From JAWXBT01 sp964523015 (GTDB lineage Bacteria; Bdellovibrionota_C; UBA2361; J135): a stretch of 40,302 nucleotides of DNA. The position numbers and the translations under genes were made by a program. Under the pieces are notes generated by a model. The model ran no database searches. It was not told where the DNA came from and was given only the letters and a program-made list of their open reading frames with translations. Position 1 is the stretch's first letter, and the number at the start of each line of letters is the position of its first letter. Of the stretch, positions 33,732-40,302 are shown piece after piece. The stretch spans positions 1-40,302 of the forward strand of contig CAZFXN010000023.1 in assembly GCA_964523015.1 (NCBI GenBank), written 5' to 3'.

Positions 33732-33815
33732 TTTATCTCAGCACCTCATAAAATCAGTAGTCAATTAAGTGCCATACGATTTAGGTTATATTATCCTTGC
33801 GGCTACCTTTCTCTC

Positions 33816-33831
33816 TAGGTAACGTTACCTA
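33816..33831. promoter_or_regulatory. Perfect 16-nt palindrome upstream of PBP4 gene
   Basis: TAGGTAACGTTACCTA is perfectly self-complementary, 60 bp before the TTG start of the PBP4 gene and about 85 bp after the ferredoxin stop. It could be an operator or part of a terminator; no T-run follows directly, so an operator seems slightly better. Confidence 0.4.
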
Positions 33832-33890
33832 AGCGGCGCTCTTTTTGGGCGGATACCTTACTTTTTCACGTTAAAATTTTTGGTGCTCCA

Positions 33891-35291
33891 TTGAGAGTTA
33901 AGTTTTTTTTATCCCTACTTTTTATTTCGCTATTCATAGCTACTGTCGCTTTTGGATACCCTGAAGATCAACTAAGAAAAAAATTAAATGATTTGGCCTC
34001 AAGGGTTGGTGGTAAGACAAATGTAGTTCTAATTGATCTCCGTACGTCAAAGGTTGTTTATCAACGAAAAGCAGAGGAGAAAGTAAAACCCGCCAGTGTT
34101 TTAAAAATTATTACAAGTGGAGTAGCTCTATCTTTACTTGGTCCTGATTACCGTTTCCGCACAGAATTTTTAGCCAATTCGACAATGGGAAAGGGTGGTG
34201 CAATTGGTGCAATTGATACTCTCTATGTCAAAGGAGGGGGAGATCCTTCATTTACCATTGAAGATCTATTAATTATGGTTAGGAGACTTAAGCGACTCGG
34301 AGTTAAGACGATTAAGAACGTAGTTCTTGATGATACTCTCTTTGATGTTGCTCATAGTCGTGTTGGTCAGAAAGCTTATGAAGCTGGAGCCTCTGGCTTA
34401 CCATTTAATTTTAATACTGTTAGCTTTGAAGTTTGTCCTACTGAAGCTGGCCGAGCTGCTTTAGTAATGCCGGATCCAAGTGAGGTGTCTGTAGCGATTA
34501 CTGGGCAGATTAAAACGATTGGAAAGGGGAGAGCTGGATTTAGCATTGATGATGCTGGGGCTGGATCGGGAACACTTAGCTTTAGGGTGTCGGGATCGAT
34601 AAGTCAAACCAGTGGTTGCCAGACTGTTTATCGAAGTGTGAGCGATCCAACCAGATATTTTGGAGCCTCTTTATCAGGATTACTTAAAGCTCATGGAATT
34701 AAGGTTTCTTCAGAACCAACGAAAGGTAAGGTGAGTAAGGGAGCACGAAACCTTACCCGTCATGAATCAAAACCTTTAAGCCAGATAGTATGGGATCTCA
34801 ATCATTACAGTACAAATTTTATAGCAGAACAGTTGCTCTACCATATAGGATTTTCCCAAGCTCAATCATTGAGTCGTGTCTCTGGTCTAGCTCGAATGGG
34901 GATGTATTTAGAAAAGTTAGGATTTTCAGATAAGCACTTTGATCTCTATGATGGGTCAGGGCTAAGTCATCAGAATCGAATAACCGCGATGATTCTAGGT
35001 AGAGTTTTGGTTGATATCTATAAGAATCAGAGAATCTGGCCTGAGTTTGAGTCATCTTTAGCTATAGCAGGACAAAGCGGAACACTTAGGAAGAGGCTAC
35101 GTGGTCTGAAAGGGGGCATAGTTCGAGCTAAGACTGGGAGTTTAAACGGTGTTACTTCTCTAGCTGGATACATTAATACTGATAGCGGTGGCAGATTTGC
35201 TTTTGTTAGTATTACAAATGGGGGTGTTCATTTCAATCAGGCTCGCCGATTTGAAGAAGATCTGATAAAAGTTGTAGTAGGCAACCAGTAG
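33891..35291 (+). CDS. dacB: D-alanyl-D-alanine carboxypeptidase/endopeptidase (PBP4, DacB-like)
   Basis: A 466-residue penicillin-binding protein of the S13 family with a signal peptide (FFLSLLFISLFIATVAFG). Motifs: SVLK (Ser69-Lys72) in KPASVLKIITSGVAL, STN (307-309) in LNHYSTNFIAEQLL, and KTG (414-416) in VRAKTGSLNGVTSLAGY. Also family-typical are YVKGGGDPSFT and LYDGSGLSHQNRIT. It trims or cuts cross-links in peptidoglycan in the periplasm. The start is TTG with no strong ribosome site, so the start is moderately sure. It is followed 39 bp later by a lytic transglycosylase gene and then a DUF2723 gene, a cell-wall/surface group. Confidence 0.94.
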   Translation: MRVKFFLSLLFISLFIATVAFGYPEDQLRKKLNDLASRVGGKTNVVLIDLRTSKVVYQRKAEEKVKPASVLKIITSGVALSLLGPDYRFRTEFLANSTMGKGGAIGAIDTLYVKGGGDPSFTIEDLLIMVRRLKRLGVKTIKNVVLDDTLFDVAHSRVGQKAYEAGASGLPFNFNTVSFEVCPTEAGRAALVMPDPSEVSVAITGQIKTIGKGRAGFSIDDAGAGSGTLSFRVSGSISQTSGCQTVYRSVSDPTRYFGASLSGLLKAHGIKVSSEPTKGKVSKGARNLTRHESKPLSQIVWDLNHYSTNFIAEQLLYHIGFSQAQSLSRVSGLARMGMYLEKLGFSDKHFDLYDGSGLSHQNRITAMILGRVLVDIYKNQRIWPEFESSLAIAGQSGTLRKRLRGLKGGIVRAKTGSLNGVTSLAGYINTDSGGRFAFVSITNGGVHFNQARRFEEDLIKVVVGNQ

Positions 35292-35330
35292 TAGCAACTA
35301 ATATTATAGCCATTTAAGGTAGGTAGTTTT

Positions 35331-37088
35331 TTGGTGATAAAGATAAGAGCCATAGTTTTCGTATTCATCTCCTTAAGTATTGGATTTGGCGCACCAGTCT
35401 ACGCCTCTCCAGGGACCCTTGCCCTTTCCCGCTCGCCTGTGTTGGTTGAGTCTCCAGGGATTCGACCAAGAGTTAATTTTTGGATCGATGTATTCACCCG
35501 TTATGGAAAACACTCCTCGGTATTTCATCATCGAGATTATCCTCATGTTACCTTTGGGGTTTTAGATTTTACAAGAGAAGCAAAAGAGATGTCGCCTCAT
35601 CGTCTTGAGATACATAAGAAGGCTCAGAAAGAACGCCACAATGATATAATTAGAGCCGCGTTTTCTAGGTTAGCCTCTGGTCAGTCACCTACCTCCTCCC
35701 TTGAGAAATCAATAGCTGGACAGATGAGAACTATACCTGGGGGACTGGGCAAATATCGTAAAGTTTTAGATGAGAATCTAATTAGAAATCAGACTGGTAT
35801 TAAAGAGAAGTTTGAAGAAGCAATCATTCGTTCCGGTCGTTATATGCCAACAATGGAGCGGATATTTGCAGAGCATGGACTCCCTGTAGAGCTTACTAGA
35901 CTACCTTTTATTGAATCTTCCTTTGATTATAAGGCTTATAGCTCTGTAGGAGCTGCTGGCATTTGGCAGTTTATGCCTGGTACAGCTCGCGCTTTTAAAT
36001 TGAAGTTAACCTCGGCAATTGATGAGAGACGAGATCCAGTTGAAGCCACTAAGGCCGCTGCTAGATATTTAATACAAGCTTATAATGAACTTGGAACTTG
36101 GCCATTAGCACTTACCTCCTATAATCATGGAATCTACGGTGTTAAAAAAGCTGTTCGTACAATGGGAACAAAAGATATTGAAAGCATCGTTGAGCATAAT
36201 GGAAAAAGAGTATTTGGATTTGCCTCAAATAATTTTTATGCTGAATTTTTAGCGGCTATTGAAGTTTATGAAAATTATCAGAAATATTTTCCTGGGATTA
36301 AAATAGAGCAGCCTTTAGAGTTTGAGGAAGTGCCACTAGCAAATGCATTTTCGATCAATCATATTGCTAAACAATTAAACACATCTAAAAGTTCCATTTT
36401 GCCACTTAACTATGCACTGAGTAAATCTGCTATCGATAGTAGAGTTCTTTTGCCACGGGGATATTCTTTGAAAGTTCCCAAAGGGCTTGCTCATAAAGCT
36501 GGAAAATTAAAATTGGCCGATCTTGGAATGGGTGCACCTGAAAACACTGCTAGCTCCCTTTATGGTGGAGCAACGCATAGAGTTAGACAAAATGAGACGA
36601 TTCATGATGTGGCGAAAAGATATAAAACGACTGATGAGGAGATAGTAAAATTAAATAAACTTGAGAAACCTGAAGTTAGACAGGGACAGTATCTAGTCGT
36701 AAAGAAAAAAAGCTCATATAAGCCTAAGTCTGGCTCTTACTATTATGTTCGAAGTGGAGATAACTTAGGAAAGATAGCTGCGAAGCATAAAGTTACGCTT
36801 TCATCATTAATGGATTACAACGGTTTAAAAAATCATAAGATCAAGATTGGTCAGAGAATTAGAATTCCTGAACATGCTGAGAGCACTAATACTTATAAGA
36901 AAAATAGTAATCCTGGTAGTAGCGAGAATACCCCCAATCTTCGTGAGGGGAAAGTTTACAAAGTTAGAAGAGGGGATAACCTTTGGAAGATTAGTAAGCG
37001 GTACGGTGTAAGTATTGATAAGATTAAAAAAGCTAACCAGCTAGGCAGTTCGGAGCTAAGGGCAGGGGATTCATTGATTATTCCATAA
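35331..37088 (+). CDS. mltD: MltD-like lytic transglycosylase with three LysM domains
   Basis: A 585-residue protein with a signal peptide (IVFVFISLSIGFGAPVYA). The GH23 (SLT) domain spans about residues 165-320, with catalytic Glu195 in LPFIESSFDYKAYSSVGAAG and IWQFMPGTARAFKL, ALTSYNHGIYGVKKAV. Three LysM modules follow: VRQNETIHDVAKRYKTTDEE (about 420), YYVRSGDNLGKIAAKHKVTL (about 470), and YKVRRGDNLWKISKRYGVSI (about 540), ending SLIIP. It cuts glycan strands and binds peptidoglycan by LysM. It starts at TTG (GTG is the next codon). It lies between PBP4 and DUF2723 genes on the same strand. Confidence 0.95.
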   Translation: MVIKIRAIVFVFISLSIGFGAPVYASPGTLALSRSPVLVESPGIRPRVNFWIDVFTRYGKHSSVFHHRDYPHVTFGVLDFTREAKEMSPHRLEIHKKAQKERHNDIIRAAFSRLASGQSPTSSLEKSIAGQMRTIPGGLGKYRKVLDENLIRNQTGIKEKFEEAIIRSGRYMPTMERIFAEHGLPVELTRLPFIESSFDYKAYSSVGAAGIWQFMPGTARAFKLKLTSAIDERRDPVEATKAAARYLIQAYNELGTWPLALTSYNHGIYGVKKAVRTMGTKDIESIVEHNGKRVFGFASNNFYAEFLAAIEVYENYQKYFPGIKIEQPLEFEEVPLANAFSINHIAKQLNTSKSSILPLNYALSKSAIDSRVLLPRGYSLKVPKGLAHKAGKLKLADLGMGAPENTASSLYGGATHRVRQNETIHDVAKRYKTTDEEIVKLNKLEKPEVRQGQYLVVKKKSSYKPKSGSYYYVRSGDNLGKIAAKHKVTLSSLMDYNGLKNHKIKIGQRIRIPEHAESTNTYKKNSNPGSSENTPNLREGKVYKVRRGDNLWKISKRYGVSIDKIKKANQLGSSELRAGDSLIIP

Positions 37089-37107
37089 ATATCTCCTTAG
37101 TTGCACT

Positions 37108-38952
37108 ATGACTGAACATCAAGAGATACGATCCTTTAAGTCAGAAAGTTTCTACGTCCTAGTTCTATTACTAGTTTTATTTATTGGAACATTCTCAATC
37201 TATGCTCCACGCACAGCACTTTATCCTCAAGAATCAGATGGAGCCGAATATGCAACAGCCGCAGTAACAAAGAGTATTGTACACCCTCCGGGCTATCCAG
37301 TTTACATGACTGTTGCCAGATCTCTAGTTAATACGTTTCCCGATAATCCTTATGCTACTCTCTCTATGTTTTCTGCATTCACTCAATCCTGTGCAGTAGT
37401 ATTACTTTTTCTGATCGGGATCTCGCTCGGGGTTGTGCCGACCCTCTCTTTTGTTGTTGCTTTTATCTGGGCTACCTTTGGACCAACCATGAGAACAGCA
37501 ACAGATGTAGAGGTGTTTGCTTTTCATCACTTGTTAATAGGGTTAACGATCCTTTCAGGCCTTAATCTTAGAAGAAGTAGCAATAAAAATATCTTAGCTT
37601 TTTTGATGTTCGGTTTAAGTATTGGACTCGCCTCCGCTCATCATCAAACCATTATTCTGTGGAGTCCGTTTTTTCTTTGGATCTTGTGCTCTAGGTTATC
37701 TTTCTTACCAGGTATTTTAGGAAAACTTAAAGGCATTATTCTTACTGTATGTGGATTTTTCGCCGGATTCTCCTCATATGTTTTATTGCTTATTGGATAT
37801 ACTAATGAACCTGTTTTAGCCTTTGCTCCACCACAGGATCTGACAGAGCTATATCATTATATTGCTCGAACTGTTTACGGCACGTTTTCTTTGACCGGAA
37901 AAATAAATCTTGAAAGTCAAAGTTACATTGTAGATCTACTTAAAAATATAGCAGGATTTTCACCACTTTTTTTACTTTCAATACCTCTTTTATTTTTCGT
38001 CATAACAAAAAAGGAGATTGGAGAGTTTTTAGCAATATTTGGAACTCTTATTTTACATGGCATCTTTGCTTATTTATTAATTTTACCGTCAGATCAAAAT
38101 TTTACGGCTGAATGGGTATCTCGATTTTATCCATTAGTACTTTTTCCCTTAGCAACAGCCCTTTTATTTGTTTTAAGTAAGATAGAGCTTTCACAATCGG
38201 TACAGCAGTTATTACTGATCGGACTTATAGCCCCGGCTGCTCTTAAAATTAACTCCAATCTCTCCTATGCAGATGCTAGACACGACGAAACTACCCACTT
38301 TGAAATAACTCAGATCTTAAAAGAGCTACCAGATAATGCAATATTTATTGCCTCTACAGATCGTCTTTCACTAGCGATGTCTTATGCAACTGCTGCTCTT
38401 AAGCAACGGCCAGATTTAATAGTGGTTGTAAAATATTTAATTAACAGTAAAGGGTATCGATCAACTCTAGTTGCACGCTCTCCTCACTTTAATGATCTAA
38501 AATTAGAAGATCCATTGTTAGAGCAGATAGTTGACCGATTTTATAAAGAGAATAGATATGTTTTCTCTAGTATTGGAGACACAGGATTAAGTAATTATAC
38601 AGCTTTACCACTTGGTGTTAGTTGGCAATGGATTAAGCGAGAGGATTTGCCTCCTAGAGTTGAAGTCACTAAACATTTATTATCATACTGTGCTAATTGG
38701 CCTGAGGATCTTACCTATGTACCATGGGAGAGAAAAACCTCAAGGTTGATCCTAGGAGAATTATTTTTGTGGCCATTAGTTAATCATCTTTCGCTTGTAG
38801 AGAATGAAGATGTTGCCGCAAGCTTATCCGCTGCAATCAAAAGTTTTGACTTAGGAGACTTACGATCCGCACGCTCAGAATGTTTAAAGGGGTATCAGAT
38901 ACTAACTGGTAGTGATGATCCGACTTTTGATCCGTATCCGATCCATAAGTAA
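37108..38952 (+). CDS. DUF2723 (TMEM260-like) membrane glycosyltransferase
   Basis: A 614-residue protein with about 10 membrane segments in the first 380 residues and a soluble C-terminal part. The N-terminal loop QESDGAEYATAAVTKSIVHP followed by PGYPVY carries the DUF2723 motif (acidic D/E pair and HPPGYP), equivalent to the catalytic loop of GT-C transferases. The human homologue TMEM260 is an O-mannosyltransferase. It probably adds a lipid-linked sugar to a surface protein or glycan at the outer face of the inner membrane; substrate unknown. It starts at ATG 20 bp after the MltD-like gene. A perfect palindrome right after its stop may end transcription. Confidence 0.9.
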   Translation: MTEHQEIRSFKSESFYVLVLLLVLFIGTFSIYAPRTALYPQESDGAEYATAAVTKSIVHPPGYPVYMTVARSLVNTFPDNPYATLSMFSAFTQSCAVVLLFLIGISLGVVPTLSFVVAFIWATFGPTMRTATDVEVFAFHHLLIGLTILSGLNLRRSSNKNILAFLMFGLSIGLASAHHQTIILWSPFFLWILCSRLSFLPGILGKLKGIILTVCGFFAGFSSYVLLLIGYTNEPVLAFAPPQDLTELYHYIARTVYGTFSLTGKINLESQSYIVDLLKNIAGFSPLFLLSIPLLFFVITKKEIGEFLAIFGTLILHGIFAYLLILPSDQNFTAEWVSRFYPLVLFPLATALLFVLSKIELSQSVQQLLLIGLIAPAALKINSNLSYADARHDETTHFEITQILKELPDNAIFIASTDRLSLAMSYATAALKQRPDLIVVVKYLINSKGYRSTLVARSPHFNDLKLEDPLLEQIVDRFYKENRYVFSSIGDTGLSNYTALPLGVSWQWIKREDLPPRVEVTKHLLSYCANWPEDLTYVPWERKTSRLILGELFLWPLVNHLSLVENEDVAASLSAAIKSFDLGDLRSARSECLKGYQILTGSDDPTFDPYPIHK

Positions 38953-38962
38953 TTCTCAAAAC

Positions 38963-38986
38963 AGTTACTTCTACGTAGAAGTAACT
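38963..38986. terminator. Perfect 24-nt palindrome after the DUF2723 gene
   Basis: AGTTACTTCTAC followed by its exact inverse complement, 10 bp after the stop codon. As RNA it gives a 10-11-bp hairpin with a small loop, but no T-run follows, so it may be a terminator or a protein or recombination site. It lies 20 bp before the repeat array. Confidence 0.5.
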
Positions 38987-39005
38987 TGGAGCAATCTTAT
39001 TCTTT

Positions 39006-39590
39006 CTCACTGGAGCAGGGTTCTCACTGGAGCAGGGCTCCTTTCTTCTTTCTTCTCACTGGAGCAGGGCTCCTTTCTTTCTTCTCACTGGAGCAGGGCT
39101 CCTTTTTCTCACTGGAGCAGGGCTCCTCACTTTCTCACTGGAGCAGGGCTCCTTTTGGTTTCTCACTGGAGCAGGGCTCCTCACTTTCTCACTGGAGCAG
39201 GGCTCCTTTCTTTTTTTCTCACTGGAGCAGGGCTCCTTTTTCTCACTGGAGCAGGGCTCCTTTTCTCACTGGAGCAGGGCTCCTCACTTTCTCACTGGAG
39301 CAGGGCTCCTTTCTTTTTTTCTCACTGGAGCAGGGCTCCTTTTTCTCACTGGAGCAGGGCTCCTTTTCTCACTGGAGCAGGGCTCCTTTCTCACTGGAGC
39401 AGGGCTCCTTTCTCACTGGAGCAGGGCTCCTTTTTTTCTCACTGGAGCAGGGCTCCTTCTCACTGGAGCAGGGCTCCTTTTCTCACTTCTTCTCACTGGA
39501 GCAGGGCTCCTTCTCACTGGAGCAGGGCTCCTTTCTTTTCTCACTTCTCACTGGAGCAGGGCTCCTTTTCTCACTGGAGCAGGGCTCCTT
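39006..39590. repeat. Array of 23 short palindromic repeats
   Basis: CACTGGAGCAGGGCTCC occurs 22 times intact plus one variant first copy in which the right arm is lost (GGAGCAGGGTTCTC). Each carries the stem GGAGC/GCTCC around the loop AGG, followed by T-rich spacers of variable length (TT to TTTCTTCTTTCTT, some TCACTTT). Two perfect 103-bp blocks (39181-39283 and 39284-39386), each of four units, stand in tandem. As RNA each unit resembles a mini-terminator. All three plus-strand frames stay open through it by chance of composition; I do not treat them as genes. It sits about 100 bp upstream of an HUH transposase gene. Confidence 0.95.
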
Positions 39591-39688
39591 TCTTTTATAC
39601 AAGCAACTTTTCAAAGAATTTCCCGATAACTAATGTGTAAGGAGCAGTATGACCCGGACATAGATTTAATAAAATATCAAGAGACTCA

Positions 39689-40302
39689 ATGCCCCGATCG
39701 CCAAAGGTACATATAAACGGAATGACCCTCTTTATCACTAGCACAGTGGAAGAGGGATTTATGTTTCCACCTAACCCATTAATAAACAAGATCATAGATA
39801 GCAGCTTAGCCTTAGCTCAAAAGCATCATCCTGTAGAAATCTCTCACCTTGTAGTAGAGACAACACACATACATTTCTTAGCCAGAGTTGAAGCTCCTAA
39901 TGACATTGCAGGATTTATGGAGCGATTTAAAACTGAATCAGCACACAGGATCAATCGATTATTAGGCAAGAAAAAAAGAACGATCTGGTGCAATGGCTAC
40001 GACAGTACAATTGTCATAGATCTAGCAAAAGCTGTGGAGAAGATCGTCTACATTTACGAGAATCCATCCAAAGATGGCCTAGTAGACTCGATAGATCATT
40101 ATCCTGGAATTTCATCCTGGAACTATTTTAAGCAGGGCAAAACTACAATAAAGACCCATCTTATCCCCAGGAACGCCTTTCTCAAGCTAGAAGAAAGACC
40201 ATTAAAAATTGAAGATTATCAAAGAGAAACAACTCGTATCTTACTCAAAAAGAAAAAGATCTCATTTAAAATCACTCAAAACGGCTGGATGAAGAGCTTT
40301 GG
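39689..40302 (+). CDS. HUH/Y1 transposase of the IS200-like or REP-associated (RAYT) type, 3' end outside window
   Basis: Open from ATG 39689 to the window edge (204 residues so far). The HUH motif is in SHLVVETTHIHFLARV (His60-x-His62). The catalytic Tyr is most likely Tyr121 in VEKIVYIYENPSKDGLVDSI, equivalent to the YIxxNPxxAGLV helix of RAYTs. FMERFKTESAHRINRLLGKK and HYPGISSW (near 138-144) also fit the family. A core RAYT is usually 150-200 residues; this one continues further. Y1 enzymes cut and join single-stranded DNA at hairpins. A dense hairpin array lies immediately upstream, so a matched enzyme-substrate pair is plausible. AAGAGA lies about 6 nt before the ATG. Confidence 0.8.
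   Translation, partial: MPRSPKVHINGMTLFITSTVEEGFMFPPNPLINKIIDSSLALAQKHHPVEISHLVVETTHIHFLARVEAPNDIAGFMERFKTESAHRINRLLGKKKRTIWCNGYDSTIVIDLAKAVEKIVYIYENPSKDGLVDSIDHYPGISSWNYFKQGKTTIKTHLIPRNAFLKLEERPLKIEDYQRETTRILLKKKKISFKITQNGWMKSF

Noticed and set aside
39006..39590. CRISPR array
   Set aside because: Spacers are only a few to about 20 nt, T-rich and repetitive, not unique 30-nt sequences, and no cas genes are present.
38912..39640. Two long overlapping plus-strand frames encoding HWSRAPF / SLEQGSF / LTGAGLL repeats
   Set aside because: They come from the hairpin array, which has no stop in any forward frame. Spacer lengths are not multiples of three, so the three peptide repeats alternate at random within each frame; there is no ribosome site and no protein logic.
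1..40302. tRNA or rRNA genes
   Set aside because: I looked for T-loop-like GGTTCGAATCC patterns and rRNA-like blocks; the few partial matches are inside clear protein genes.

Overview
The window looks like a chromosomal segment of a Gram-negative bacterium of fairly low GC content, roughly 40% by eye. The envelope genes show this: several lipoproteins, an outer-membrane barrel, a tripartite RND efflux pump with an outer-membrane factor, an MltD-type transglycosylase and PBP4. The gene mix (PA2778/PA2779 pair, DUF502, DUF2723, a GYSSLFDYC-type HNH gene, many TTG/GTG starts) resembles deltaproteobacterial lineages in the wide sense, but I cannot place it further. I saw no rRNA, tRNA or CRISPR array.

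Layout. 1-3.7 kb: minus-strand envelope and stress genes (SYLF lipid-binding protein, secreted gluzincin-like peptidase, a hemolysin III gene broken by one frameshift, an outer-membrane barrel). 3.8-10.6 kb: a secreted dikinase-like protein with the domain order of glucan water dikinase, translationally coupled to a beta-lactamase-fold serine hydrolase. A convergent lipoprotein serine hydrolase and an ATP/ADP-translocase-like transporter follow. 10.5-14.2 kb: minus-strand DUF502, PA2778-like cysteine peptidase, PA2779-like protein, a ferritin-like protein and a Crp/Fnr regulator. 14.2-15.8 kb: decayed gene pieces (a second SYLF copy and a PH-domain gene) around a single-domain response regulator. 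15.8-21.0 kb: an AAA/DUF4143 ATPase, a 1033-residue secreted protein preceded by a perfect TGTGA-N6-TCACA palindrome, and a ParE/Phd toxin-antitoxin pair.

21.5-29.4 kb is a heavy-metal efflux island (His-rich protein, CzcA-, CzcB- and CzcC-like proteins, second His-rich protein, all on the minus strand). It is bounded by two 270-bp inverted repeats that differ at one position by eye. The repeat is itself a chain of hairpins. Broken genes lie at both outer edges, consistent with insertion or recombination there. 29.4-31.1 kb holds further remnants and a frameshifted HNH gene between two ACCGCC/GGCGGT hairpins.

31-39 kb is a more ordinary housekeeping stretch: GNAT, DUF2061, QueE (with an unusual cysteine spacing), a 7Fe-type ferredoxin, then PBP4, an MltD-like enzyme with three LysM domains, and a DUF2723 membrane protein, which together form a wall and surface group.

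The most unusual structure is at the right end. After a perfect 24-nt palindrome come 23 copies of a short hairpin (GGAGC-AGG-GCTCC) in T-rich spacers, including a perfect 103-bp tandem duplication. About 100 bp later begins an open-ended HUH/Y1 transposase gene of the RAYT/IS200-like kind, cut by the window edge. A palindrome array beside such a transposase fits a REP-like system, but as a dense local array rather than scattered elements.
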